Assembly: GCA_947503715.1 (NCBI GenBank)
Contig: CANNER010000003.1
Span: forward strand, 248,001-312,000
Direction: 5' to 3'
Length of the DNA: 64,000 nucleotides
DNA from: an uncultured Caulobacterales bacterium
Lineage (GTDB): Bacteria; Pseudomonadota; Alphaproteobacteria; Caulobacterales; Maricaulaceae
Below the pieces are notes generated by a model. The model was not told the DNA's origin and did not search any database. It saw nothing but the letters and a program-made list of their open reading frames with translations. How positions within the stretch are numbered: the stretch's first letter is position 1; every line of letters starts with the position of its first letter. Made by a program: the position numbers and the translations under genes. This document shows, in pieces, positions 1 to 7,705 of the stretch.

Positions 1-670
1 GCACCGACACATTCACATCAGCGCGAAGATTGCCCTTCTCCATATCACCGTCACACGTGCCGAGCGCGCGGACAATCCCGCGAAGCTTCTCGACATAGGC
101 GGACGCCTCTTCGGGGGATCGCATATCCGGCTTGGACACGATTTCCATCAACGCCACGCCGCAGCGGTTGAGGTCGACATAAGTCTCATCCGGCGAGAGA
201 TCATGGACGGATTTGCCCGCATCCTGTTCCAGATGTAGCCGTTCAATCCCGACATTGACGGGCTCACCGACATTGCCATCCGCGTCGATGGGCAGGATTT
301 CAATCTCGCCTTCACCGACAACGGGGAATTCAAATTGCGAAATCTGATAACCCTGCGGCAGATCAACATAGAAATAATTCTTACGGTCAAAGCGGGAGAA
401 CAGGTTAATCTTGGCATTGAGGCCAAAACCCGTTTTCACAGCCTGCTCAATGCAGAACTCATTCACGACAGGGAGCATACCCGGCATACCCGCATCGACG
501 AGGCTGACCTGCGTATTTGGCGCAGACCCATAATCCGTCGCCGAGCCGGAGAAGAGCTTGGACTCACTCGCAACCTGCGCATGGACCTCAAGACCAATGA
601 TGATCTCCCAATCACCCGTATCCGTAGTGATCCAATCTTTTTTATCCGCAATGCGGGGGGCTATGAACAT
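1..670 (-). CDS. gatB: Asp/Glu-tRNA(Asn/Gln) amidotransferase subunit B, N-terminal part
   Basis: GatB is the kinase and tRNA-binding subunit of GatCAB. It activates misacylated Glu-tRNA(Gln) or Asp-tRNA(Asn) with ATP so that ammonia from GatA can amidate it. About 223 N-terminal residues are visible, with the family opening '[10 protein letters not shown]', then '[11 protein letters not shown]', '[14 protein letters not shown]' and '[20 protein letters not shown]'. The gene runs off the left edge, so the C-terminal helical and YqeY-like domains are missing from view. The start is the ATG at 670, followed by residues typical of the family. It lies 12 nt after the GIY-YIG gene and is the last visible gene of the gat operon. 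Identity is firm. Confidence 0.95.
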   Translation of the reverse strand, partial: MFIAPRIADKKDWITTDTGDWEIIIGLEVHAQVASESKLFSGSATDYGSAPNTQVSLVDAGMPGMLPVVNEFCIEQAVKTGFGLNAKINLFSRFDRKNYFYVDLPQGYQISQFEFPVVGEGEIEILPIDADGNVGEPVNVGIERLHLEQDAGKSVHDLSPDETYVDLNRCGVALMEIVSKPDMRSPEEASAYVEKLRGIVRALGTCDGDMEKGNLRADVNVSV

Positions 671-682
671 TCTTTTACTCCT

Positions 683-1045
683 TCACCTAAGCCGATGAGA
701 CATGACCGTCTCATACAGCTCTGGAAACAAATCTTTGTCAGGCAAAGGCCAGACGGGAGATTTGTTTATATCAATCCAGAACGGGTTGAATTTCTCCACC
801 AGTTCCAGTTTCCAATCTCGGTCCCAGGCCTTCATCCGCTTTTCGCGTAATAAAGCCTCTTCTCGCGTTTCAAATTCCTCGAACCAGACGAGAGACTTGA
901 GTTTATATTTCTTCGAGAAGCCATCAAAGACTTCTGCAATATGTAGTTCCATGCGCTGACCGAGGTCATCCGTGGAACCGATATAAAGCGTCCCGTTGCG
1001 TTTATTTGTGACGATATAGACATAGAAAACCTTGTCGAACATCAC
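683..1045 (-). CDS. Small GIY-YIG endonuclease-like protein
   Basis: A 120-residue single-domain protein of the GIY-YIG (URI) family (COG2827-like). The paired signature is visible as 'FYVYIVTN' (residues 7-14) and 'LYIGSTDD' (20-27), followed by the conserved Arg in 'LGQRMELH' and the C-terminal 'REKRMKAWDRDWK' block that carries the metal-ligand Glu region. Members of this size are common and scattered in alphaproteobacteria, and their cellular role is unknown. The unusual point is location: it sits between gatA and gatB on the same strand, 12 nt before gatB, next to an inverted REP-type repeat. Two adjacent Met codons (1045, 1042) are both possible starts. Substrate is not predictable. Confidence 0.85.
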   Translation of the reverse strand: MMFDKVFYVYIVTNKRNGTLYIGSTDDLGQRMELHIAEVFDGFSKKYKLKSLVWFEEFETREEALLREKRMKAWDRDWKLELVEKFNPFWIDINKSPVWPLPDKDLFPELYETVMSHRLR

Positions 1046-1054
1046 ATCTTCCTG

Positions 1055-1134
1055 CTCTGGACCCCAGCTTTCGCTGGGGTTTACCGGAAATAAATAGACA
1101 CTCCGTCCACCCCAGCGGAAGCTGGGGTCCAGAG
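1055..1134. repeat. Inverted pair of palindromes (REPIN-like)
   Basis: Two 26-nt copies in opposite orientation (1055-1080 and 1109-1134) match at 25 of 26 positions. Each copy is itself a hairpin with 7-bp arms CCCCAGC/GCTGGGG around a 4-nt loop. The pair fills the gap between gatA and the GIY-YIG gene. No T-run follows, so it is not an ordinary terminator. The arrangement is that of a REP doublet. Confidence 0.85.
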
Positions 1135-1152
1135 CGTCAATCTCCTATGTTT

Positions 1153-2619
1153 CTATTTCCACCACGCCTCAGGTTTCGCCGTGAACCCGGCCGCATCTTC
1201 CAGTGCACTCGCCGCTTTAAACACGGTTGCCTCATCCATCGCGCGTCCGATAATCTGCAAACCCAGCGGCAATCCGCTCTTATCCAGTCCCGCGGGAACG
1301 CTAATCCCCGGTAGTCCCGCCAAGTTCGTCGTGACTGTAAAAATATCGTTCAGATACATTTGCACCGGATCGCTGACTTTCCGCCCGACGGCAAAGGCGG
1401 CACTCGGCGCCGTCGGCGTCAGGATCGCGTCGCAGGTCTCCCACGCATTTTCGAAATCCTGCACAATCCGCGTGCGGACTTTTTGCGCACGAAGGTAATA
1501 GGCGTCGTAATAGCCAGCGGAGAGGACGTAGGTCCCGATCATGATCCGGCGGCGGACTTCGTCTCCGAAGCCTTCCGTCCGCGTGCGCTCATAAGTATCA
1601 GCGAGGTCTTTGCCGTCAACGCGAAGGCCGTAACGCATACCGTCATAGCGCGCGAGATTCGACGAGGCTTCCGCCGGCGCGACAACGTAATAGGCGGGTA
1701 GAGCGTATTTTGTGTGTGGCAAGCTGATCGGGACGATTTCCGCACCTGCCGCTTTCATCCATTCAATGCCTTGGTCCCAAAGCGCTTGTATGTCAGCGGG
1801 CATACCGTCAATCTGATACTCCTTCGGGATGCCGATGCGCAGACCTTTCACGGACTGCCCACACGCTCCGACCCAGTCAGGGACATCCGCATTGATCGAG
1901 GTCGAATCTTTCGGATCATAGCCAGCCATGCTCTCCAACAAGATCGCGCTGTCTTTGACCGTCTTGGCGATCGGTCCGGCCTGATCCAGCGAACTCGCGA
2001 ACGCGACCGTGCCCCAGCGGGAGCAGCGGCCATAGGTCGGCTTAATCCCGACTGTGCCCGTTAGTGACGCGGGCTGACGGATGGACCCGCCCGTATCGGT
2101 CGCCGTTGCACCGAGGCAGAGATCCGCGGCGACAGCAGAAGCCGACCCACCAGAGGAGCCCCCCGGCACGAGGTCCACATCATTCCGCCAGGGGTTGATG
2201 ACAGGGCCAAAGGCGGAGGTCTCATTCGAACTCCCCATCGCAAACTCATCGAGGTTCAGCTTGCCGAGCATCACCATGCCATCGGCCTTCATATTCGCCG
2301 TGACAGTGGATTCATAAGTCGGGGTAAAATCGCCGAGGATTTTTGACCCGGCCGTCGTCTTCACACCTTCGGTACAGAACAAATCTTTGATCGCGAGCGG
2401 CGCACCCTCCAGCTTTCCAACAGTACCGGACGCCCGACGCGCGTCAGACGCTTTCGCCCCTTCTATCGCCTGCTCAAATGTCGTCGTGATAAAGGCATTC
2501 AAATCCGCGCCGTCCATACAGGCGTCGATATGGGCTTTGGTCAGTTCCTCGGAAGAGAAATCGCCCTTGGCCATCCCGTCCAACGCACCGGACAATGTCA
2601 TTTTTGTTAGGTCAGACAT
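1153..2619 (-). CDS. gatA: Asp/Glu-tRNA amidotransferase subunit A
   Basis: GatA is the glutaminase/amidase subunit of GatCAB and releases ammonia from glutamine for transamidation of mischarged tRNA. The 488-residue length is normal for the family. The amidase-signature Ser-cisSer-Lys triad is readable: Lys78 in 'APLAIKDLF', Ser155 in 'PGGSSGGSA' and Ser179 in '[10 protein letters not shown]'. It follows gatC with a 3-nt gap. A repeat and a GIY-YIG gene separate it from gatB, whereas in most genomes the two are directly adjacent. Identity is firm. Confidence 0.98.
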   Translation of the reverse strand: MSDLTKMTLSGALDGMAKGDFSSEELTKAHIDACMDGADLNAFITTTFEQAIEGAKASDARRASGTVGKLEGAPLAIKDLFCTEGVKTTAGSKILGDFTPTYESTVTANMKADGMVMLGKLNLDEFAMGSSNETSAFGPVINPWRNDVDLVPGGSSGGSASAVAADLCLGATATDTGGSIRQPASLTGTVGIKPTYGRCSRWGTVAFASSLDQAGPIAKTVKDSAILLESMAGYDPKDSTSINADVPDWVGACGQSVKGLRIGIPKEYQIDGMPADIQALWDQGIEWMKAAGAEIVPISLPHTKYALPAYYVVAPAEASSNLARYDGMRYGLRVDGKDLADTYERTRTEGFGDEVRRRIMIGTYVLSAGYYDAYYLRAQKVRTRIVQDFENAWETCDAILTPTAPSAAFAVGRKVSDPVQMYLNDIFTVTTNLAGLPGISVPAGLDKSGLPLGLQIIGRAMDEATVFKAASALEDAAGFTAKPEAWWK

Positions 2620-2622
2620 GCT

Positions 2623-2925
2623 CTACTCCACCGACCGTGGCACGACGAAAAAGCCGTCATCGGCCTTTGGCGCGTTCTTCAGAATTTCGTCACGTTTGCC
2701 GCCATCCGTGACTTTATCCGTCCGCATAGGTGCGGCCATATCGACGGCGGACGTCATGGGCTCTACGCCCTCAACATCCACTTCGCCGAGTTGTTCGATC
2801 CACGCCAGAATGCCGTTCAGGTCTTCGGCAATCGGGGCCAAGCGATCCTCTTCAACATGGAGGCGTGACAGCCTCGCGATTTTCTTGACGTCCTCTGCGG
2901 AAACGCCGTTTTGGGGTTGAGCCAT
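2623..2925 (-). CDS. gatC: Asp/Glu-tRNA amidotransferase subunit C
   Basis: GatC is the small subunit that wraps around and stabilises GatA-GatB. The product is 100 residues, as usual, with the family N-terminus 'VKKIARLSRLHVEEDRL' and the central 'DLNGILAWIEQLGEVD' helix, then 'PMTSAVDMAAPMRTDKVTDG'. It is the first gene of the minus-strand gat operon. Its promoter must lie in the 116 bp between 2925 and the divergent acyltransferase gene. Confidence 0.97.
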   Translation of the reverse strand: MAQPQNGVSAEDVKKIARLSRLHVEEDRLAPIAEDLNGILAWIEQLGEVDVEGVEPMTSAVDMAAPMRTDKVTDGGKRDEILKNAPKADDGFFVVPRSVE

Positions 2926-3041
2926 GACTCTGGTCCTTCAATCTTATTGCGCGCGGTTAGCAGGGGCAAAACGCGCTCGCAAGCGATTGTGAACCTGCTA
3001 TCACTTGTATCGCAGTCATGCCCACTCTAGGGCGCGGGTCT

Positions 3042-3626
3042 ATGACCATAAATCTGCCTCATTCAGCGCCAAGTTTCGGCAACCCACTCTCCCGGGCTTT
3101 TGGGCGCTTGATGCTTCGTACCGTCGGGATGAAAGTCGGCGGAACCGTACCGGATGTGCCGAAAGCCATCCTGCTCGGCGTACCGCATACGTCGAACTGG
3201 GATCTGATCCTCGCCATGGGCATGAAATACGCACTGGGTTTGGATTATAAGTGGATGATGAAATCCGAGGCGTTTTTCTTCCCCTTTGGCGGCATGTTCA
3301 AGGCCATGGGCGGCATTCCCGTGGACCGCAAAGCCGCCAAGGATGTCGTCGGGCAGATGGGCGATTGGTTCGACGCGAACGAGAAAGCGTGGATTGGTAT
3401 CACCCCCGAGGGCACACGGTCCAAGGTGGGCGTCTATAAAAAAGGATATTTGCGCATTGCCTATGCGACGGGTGTGCCTGTCTTTGTCGTCGGCGTTGAT
3501 AGTGTCACCAAAACGCTGGTTTTCGACCGTTTCATGGACCTGACCGGAGATATTGACGTCGATAATGACCAAATTCGCAATTTCGTACGTAACCATTATA
3601 CGGGTCTAAAACCTGATAAGAGTTAG
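3042..3626 (+). CDS. PlsC-like acyltransferase, paralogue 1 of 3
   Basis: A lysophospholipid/glycerolipid acyltransferase-fold protein (COG0204-like) that probably moves an acyl chain onto a lysolipid or related acceptor at the inner membrane. The catalytic HX4D motif is 'PHTSNWD', and the other family blocks are 'GGIPVDRK' and 'ITPEGTRSK'. I place the start at the ATG at 3042 because the N-terminus then aligns best with the two downstream paralogues; an in-frame ATG at 3018 is the alternative. It opens a run of three tandem homologues on the plus strand, divergent from gatC. Acceptor and donor are unknown. Confidence 0.85.
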   Translation: MTINLPHSAPSFGNPLSRAFGRLMLRTVGMKVGGTVPDVPKAILLGVPHTSNWDLILAMGMKYALGLDYKWMMKSEAFFFPFGGMFKAMGGIPVDRKAAKDVVGQMGDWFDANEKAWIGITPEGTRSKVGVYKKGYLRIAYATGVPVFVVGVDSVTKTLVFDRFMDLTGDIDVDNDQIRNFVRNHYTGLKPDKS

Positions 3627-3635
3627 CGGCGGGAT

Positions 3636-3654
3636 GTCCCCGCGCGAGGGGGAC
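3636..3654 (+). promoter_or_regulatory. Hairpin over the ribosome binding site of acyltransferase 2
   Basis: A 6-bp perfect stem GTCCCC/GGGGAC with a 7-nt loop lies directly before the TTG start at 3657. The right arm includes the GAGGGGG stretch that would serve as Shine-Dalgarno, so folding would hide it. That this tunes translation is inference. Confidence 0.45.
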
Positions 3655-3656
3655 TG

Positions 3657-4250
3657 TTGAAATACGAGAATGAGTTTGTCGGTCCGAATATTCCCCGCAT
3701 GGGCAATGCCCTGACGCGGTGGATCGGTGATATCATCATCAAATCCATCGGTTGGAAATTGGAAGGCCGCCTTGCGGATGAGAAACAGATCGTCCTGATC
3801 GGCGGGCCGCATACATCGAATTGGGATCTCATCCTCGCAATGGGCACCGCGCTCTCTGTGGGCTTGAAATTTTCGTGGATGATGAAGAAGGAAGCCTTTT
3901 TCTGGCCGCTCGGCCCCCTTTGGAAAGCCCTTGGCGGTATTCCGATTGACCGCAAAGCGCAGCTGGACGTGGTGGGTCAGATGAAGGGTTATCTCGCGCA
4001 GAATGAGAAAGTCTGGATCGGCATTACACCTGATGGGACCCGCGCCAAGGTTGACCGCTACAAGACCGGCTACCTGCGTATCGCGAGCGGAACAAACACG
4101 CCGCTCTTCATTGTCGGCATTGATGCAAAGCGGAAAACGGTCGTGCTGGACGGGTTATATGACCTGACCGGAGACATTGAAGCGGATAATGCCGCAATCA
4201 AGACCTATATCGAGACGAAATATAACGGGATTAATCCTGAAAAAACTTAG
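3657..4250 (+). CDS. PlsC-like acyltransferase, paralogue 2 of 3
   Basis: Second of the tandem acyltransferase-fold proteins, 197 residues. It keeps HX4D as 'PHTSNWD', plus 'GGIPIDRK' and 'ITPDGTRAK', where the usual Glu of the PEGTR motif is Asp. The start is a TTG codon at 3657, chosen because the residues that follow match the ATG-initiated N-terminus of the third paralogue (both begin Met-Lys-Tyr). It lies 30 nt after paralogue 1, so co-transcription is likely. Lipid acyltransferase activity is inferred from the family; the substrate is unknown. Confidence 0.83.
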   Translation: MKYENEFVGPNIPRMGNALTRWIGDIIIKSIGWKLEGRLADEKQIVLIGGPHTSNWDLILAMGTALSVGLKFSWMMKKEAFFWPLGPLWKALGGIPIDRKAQLDVVGQMKGYLAQNEKVWIGITPDGTRAKVDRYKTGYLRIASGTNTPLFIVGIDAKRKTVVLDGLYDLTGDIEADNAAIKTYIETKYNGINPEKT

Positions 4251-4335
4251 AAAGCCATTTCTAAACATCCTTGTCATAGACTTATGCACGGACGCCTCTT
4301 TTCACGCGTCGAAAAATCAGTATGACGCGCTTATT

Positions 4336-4947
4336 ATGAAATATGACAACCCACATATGTCGCCGCACAGCCCCCGCATGGGCAATGCGTTCACGCGTGG
4401 GTTTGGCTCTTTCATGCTGAAACTGACGGGGTGGAAATTGAAGGGCCGCATGCCCGATGTCGATAAATTCGTCATTATCGGCGTGCCGCATACCTCCAAC
4501 TGGGACGCGATTTCCGCCTCCCTCGCCATGCTCGCCAGCGGGTTCAAATATACATTCCTGATCAAGAAAGAGTGGTTCTTCTGGCCGATGGGGCCCCTCT
4601 TCCGCGCGCTGGGCGGGTACCCTGTGGACCGGGGTAAGGGCGGGAAAGCCGTCGTCGAACAACTCACCAAATACATCGAGGAAAGCGACCGCGTCTGTAT
4701 CGGTTTCCCACCCGAAGGCACACGCTCTCTCGTCCGTAAATATAAGACGGGCTTCCTGCGCGTCGCTTATGCCGCCGATGTGCCAGTCTTCATCTGCGCT
4801 TTTGATGGCCCCAATAAACATGTTGTGCTGGATCGGTTGTTTCCGCTGACAGGTGATATTGATGTCGATGCACGCGCGATAAAGGACTATGTGGATGCAA
4901 ATTGGACGGGGGTTCATCCGGAGCGTCAGAAGGCGGTCACGGGTTAA
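4336..4947 (+). CDS. PlsC-like acyltransferase, paralogue 3 of 3
   Basis: Third tandem copy, 203 residues, with 'PHTSNWD', 'GGYPVDRG' and 'FPPEGTRS'. An open frame extends upstream to 4177 into the end of paralogue 2, but the ATG at 4336 gives an N-terminus that lines up with the other two copies, so I use it. The three proteins are clearly related but have diverged well beyond recent duplicates, which suggests different acceptors or chain lengths. A paired palindromic repeat follows the gene. Confidence 0.83.
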   Translation: MKYDNPHMSPHSPRMGNAFTRGFGSFMLKLTGWKLKGRMPDVDKFVIIGVPHTSNWDAISASLAMLASGFKYTFLIKKEWFFWPMGPLFRALGGYPVDRGKGGKAVVEQLTKYIEESDRVCIGFPPEGTRSLVRKYKTGFLRVAYAADVPVFICAFDGPNKHVVLDRLFPLTGDIDVDARAIKDYVDANWTGVHPERQKAVTG

Positions 4948-4960
4948 GGCATTCTCCCAT

Positions 4961-5075
4961 ATCATCCCGCACGAAGGCAAAGCCGTAGATGCGGGACCTA
5001 TCGCAACTTGATTGAGCTAGCGTCCTGTAAACGTCAGGTTCCGCATCAGCGCCTTTCAGGCTTGTGCGGGATGAC
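4961..5075. repeat. Inverted pair of about 40-bp repeats
   Basis: The left copy starts ATCATCCCGCAC (4961-4972) and the right copy ends GTGCGGGATGAC (5064-5075). Matching continues inward through a shared GATGCGG-ACCT block, with scattered mismatches between. The pair fills the gap between the acyltransferase trio and the next gene. It is the same kind of structure as the repeat at 1055-1134, with a different core. Confidence 0.7.
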
Positions 5076-5106
5076 ATCTGTGCTTTCATGCGCCTATAGC
5101 TAATCC

Positions 5107-5688
5107 GTGAACACCCCGACCCACACCCTTCTCGCCCTAGCCGCGCTCTCAAAACGCGGAGATCGCAAGCGCAATCTTGCCGTCCTCATCGGCTCTCTCA
5201 TTCCTGATGCTGCTCTTTTCCTCTGGGCGCCGTACCAGTATCTCGTCAACGACGTGTCCGGCACAGAAATGTGGGAAACGCTTTATTTCGGCCCCACGAT
5301 GCAGAACCTCATCGCGTGGTTTAATTCCATCCCGATTTATGCGCTGCTCGCCATTATCGGCTTTGCAGCACGCGAAAAAACATGGGGCAAGCTCTTGCTC
5401 TTCTTCGCCCTTGCCGCGCTCATCCATATGGCGACCGACCTGCCCGTTCATGCGGAAGATGCTTACCGCCATTTCTGGCCATTGACGGATTGGCGGTTCT
5501 ATAGCCCGCTCTCTTATTGGGATGTGGATCACCATTCGCGCTGGGTGAGTTTGTTTGAGATTGCGCTGGCCTTTGGCTGTATCGCCCTTCTCTGGAAACG
5601 CTTTCCCAAACTCTGGGTTAAGATCGTGCTGGGTTTGAGCTCGCTTTTCTACATCGCCCTCCTAGCGGCATTCGTCATTTTCCGTTAG
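5107..5688 (+). CDS. YdjM-like membrane-bound metal-dependent hydrolase family protein
   Basis: A 193-residue inner-membrane protein resembling the COG1988/YdjM family, whose biochemical role is not established. Conserved polar motifs are 'PTHTLLALA' at the N-terminus, 'GSLIPDAALF', 'HMATDLPVHAEDAYRHFWP' and 'SYWDVDHHSRW'. These His/Asp residues are what suggest metal binding. At least four hydrophobic segments are visible. Translation starts at a GTG at 5107. It is followed 9 nt later by ruvX, so the two are probably co-transcribed. Homologues are often mislabelled as cobalamin biosynthesis proteins; nothing here supports that. Confidence 0.7.
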   Translation: MNTPTHTLLALAALSKRGDRKRNLAVLIGSLIPDAALFLWAPYQYLVNDVSGTEMWETLYFGPTMQNLIAWFNSIPIYALLAIIGFAAREKTWGKLLLFFALAALIHMATDLPVHAEDAYRHFWPLTDWRFYSPLSYWDVDHHSRWVSLFEIALAFGCIALLWKRFPKLWVKIVLGLSSLFYIALLAAFVIFR

Positions 5689-5697
5689 GGCCCCCCT

Positions 5698-6150
5698 ATG
5701 CCAGTCCAAACCCTCAATGATTTTGCCGCGACGACCGGCCCGCTGCTCGGCCTTGATCCGGGGACGAAAACGCTCGGCCTCGCCATATCCGACCGGACGC
5801 GCCTGATCGCGACACCGCTCAAGACGATCCGCCGGACGAAGTTTACTCCGGATGCGGCAGAACTCTTGGACATTTACGCCAAAAACGAAGCCGTCGGCCT
5901 CGTCATCGGCCTGCCTATGAATATGAACGGCACAGCGGGGCCACGCGTGCAATCCGTGAAAGATTTCGCGAATAACCTTTTGAAAATCCGCGATCTGCCC
6001 ATCCTGTTTTGGGATGAGCGCCTCTCCACCATGGCCGTCACGCGCGGCATGATCGAAGCCGATATGAGCCGCAAGAAACGCGCAGAAAATGTCGACAAAC
6101 TCGCCGCCGGATATATCCTCCAAGGCGTGCTGGACCGCCTCAGAAACTAA
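5698..6150 (+). CDS. ruvX: RuvX/YqgF family nuclease (pre-16S rRNA processing or putative Holliday junction resolvase)
   Basis: RNase H-fold protein of 150 residues, the normal size. The first catalytic Asp is Asp20 in 'GLDPGTKTLGLAISD'. 'VIGLPMNMNGTAGPR' and 'FWDERLSTMAVTRG' are the other family signatures, and 'VDKLAAGYILQG' ends the domain. In E. coli YqgF matures the 5' end of 16S rRNA; resolvase activity was predicted by homology. It sits between the YdjM-like gene and the S1/P1 nuclease gene on the same strand with 9-nt gaps. Confidence 0.92.
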   Translation: MPVQTLNDFAATTGPLLGLDPGTKTLGLAISDRTRLIATPLKTIRRTKFTPDAAELLDIYAKNEAVGLVIGLPMNMNGTAGPRVQSVKDFANNLLKIRDLPILFWDERLSTMAVTRGMIEADMSRKKRAENVDKLAAGYILQGVLDRLRN

Positions 6151-6159
6151 GGAAACCTC

Positions 6160-6963
6160 ATGCGTAAATTCACCGCCCTCCTCGCCGCCGCCCTGTCCTG
6201 CTACGCCCTGCCCGCTAGCGCTTGGGGTCCGACGGGGCATCGCGTGACCGGAAAAATCGCGCAGGATTATCTGTCACCGACCGCGCAGGCGGAAATCTCC
6301 GCCCTGCTCGGCGTCGAATCACTGGCGGAGGGCTCGACCTGGCCGGATTTCATGCGTTCCAATGAGAGCGAGTTCTGGCGGCGCAAGGCATCGCCCTGGC
6401 ATTACGTCACGGTCCCGCCCGGACAAACCTACGCTCAGGCCGGCGCGCCGGAGGAAGGCGATGCCATTACCGCGCTGCGTTATTTCACGCGGCAGCTGAA
6501 AGACGACACCGTGCCCACGGCGCAACGCCAACTCGCCCTGCGGTTCATCGTCCACATCATCGCCGACCTCCACCAACCGCTTCATGCGGGCCGCGGCGAT
6601 GATCGCGGCGGCAATCAATTTGACGTCAGGTTCAAGGACGAAATGACGAACCTCCACCGTCTGTGGGATGAAGACCTGATTGATGATGAAGGTCTGTCCT
6701 ACACGGAAAAATCCCGCTGGCTGGCCCGCAAGATTACGCCCGAAATGCGCGCACAGTGGACGACCACCGATCCGCAGATCTGGGTCGCGGAGAGCATTGT
6801 GTTACGCGATCAACTCTACTCTGAACTCGGCCCGCGCCGCCGCGATGTTCTCCCAAATCTGAGCTATAATTACGTCTACACCCACCGCGCGAATGTGGAC
6901 CGTCGGTTGCAGCAGAGCGGTGTGCGGGTGGCGGCCTATTTGAACGAGGTGTTTGCGGAGTAA
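6160..6963 (+). CDS. Secreted S1/P1-family nuclease
   Basis: A zinc-dependent single-strand nuclease or phosphomonoesterase of the S1/P1 family, probably periplasmic. A signal peptide ends about residue 21 ('LPASA'), which would make Trp22 the new N-terminus, as required because the free N-terminal Trp binds zinc in this family. Further ligands are visible in 'GHRVTGKIA', 'WPDFMRS', 'SPWHYVTVP' and 'HIIADLHQPLHAG', and in the 'DDRGGNQFDV' loop. Length (267) is typical. It could scavenge phosphate and nucleosides from extracellular nucleic acid. It is the last gene of the short plus-strand run. Confidence 0.92.
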   Translation: MRKFTALLAAALSCYALPASAWGPTGHRVTGKIAQDYLSPTAQAEISALLGVESLAEGSTWPDFMRSNESEFWRRKASPWHYVTVPPGQTYAQAGAPEEGDAITALRYFTRQLKDDTVPTAQRQLALRFIVHIIADLHQPLHAGRGDDRGGNQFDVRFKDEMTNLHRLWDEDLIDDEGLSYTEKSRWLARKITPEMRAQWTTTDPQIWVAESIVLRDQLYSELGPRRRDVLPNLSYNYVYTHRANVDRRLQQSGVRVAAYLNEVFAE

Positions 6964-7087
6964 TGTGGGACGGCGCATATTTGCGCTAATCCGCGTTTAT
7001 ACGTGATTTCAGCGTCCAGTCGCGAGTGCTGCCCCCTTCGATGGGCCGCGAGCTATGGCGCTTGTTTTATTAATATACCTTTTTGTC

Positions 7088-7198
7088 ATCGTCCGACTTG
7101 ATCGGACGATCCATTCGCATCGATGTTCGTAGAATGTCGCGGTTGCGGGTCACACCCTCCACCTGAAAGCGAATGGGTCCTTCGGTCGAGCCGGAGGA
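7088..7198. repeat. Inverted pair of REP-type hairpins
   Basis: The left hairpin (7088-7110) has a perfect 9-bp stem ATCGTCCGA/TCGGACGAT. The right element (7178-7198) is a diverged copy in opposite orientation with a TCCTTCGG/CCGGAGGA stem. Flanking 'GCGAATGG' is shared by both copies. The single element at 11534-11558 has a similar core (CCGGCTTGACCGG), so this is a dispersed family. The rest of the gap 6964-7227 shows nothing else. Confidence 0.75.
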
Positions 7199-7227
7199 TA
7201 ACATCGATTAGAGAGAGTTCTTGCCTA

Positions 7228-7611
7228 CTAATATTTCGAGCGCTCTCCATTCGGTCGCCGCGCATCTTCCAGAATACGGCGCTTAATCTGCGCCAGCGTG
7301 CCGCCGATGCTTTTCTTGCGAAACACGACCGGATGAACGGCGGAGAGCTCGTATCGATAGGCCTCCTCATGTTTCGTCAGGAGTTCCTTATGCAAGGACC
7401 GGATCATCAGGATATGCCCGCCCCGCACGAGAATAAAATAGAAAGCAAAGAAGCCAACAATGGTCGCATTGTGATCGCGAAACCGTTGCGCGTCAGAAAT
7501 CGTGGAAAATATGAACAATAAAACGAGCAAGACCAGCATGGCAGGCAGCACAATCCGTAAGCCCCAATGGCGCAGGGAAAGGTGGTTCGCGATGAGGGTT
7601 TCAGGTGTCAT
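7228..7611 (-). CDS. Hypothetical small membrane protein
   Basis: 127 residues, not recognised. Two hydrophobic segments are visible: about 19-38 (rich in Leu/Val, 'VLPAMLVLLVLLFIF') and about 50-68 ('ATIVGFFAFYFILVRGGHIL'). A basic, hydrophilic C-terminal tail of about 55 residues follows, including 'KRRILEDARRPNGERSKY'. The predicted topology is a short hairpin with a cytoplasmic tail. It is divergent from the antiporter gene that starts at 7706. Coding potential is supported by amino-acid composition and membrane segments only. Confidence 0.55.
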   Translation of the reverse strand: MTPETLIANHLSLRHWGLRIVLPAMLVLLVLLFIFSTISDAQRFRDHNATIVGFFAFYFILVRGGHILMIRSLHKELLTKHEEAYRYELSAVHPVVFRKKSIGGTLAQIKRRILEDARRPNGERSKY

Positions 7612-7705
7612 CTTCTCCCGAATACGCTCATCACGACAAAAAGTGTATGAGGCAAATTGGCTAATCCCAGCTTGCCCTGATTTACGAAATCGTTAGGACG
7701 GGGAC

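Noticed and set aside
335-850. A 171-residue plus-strand frame across the gatB start
   Set aside because: It is antisense to gatB and to the GIY-YIG gene, both of which have clear family motifs.
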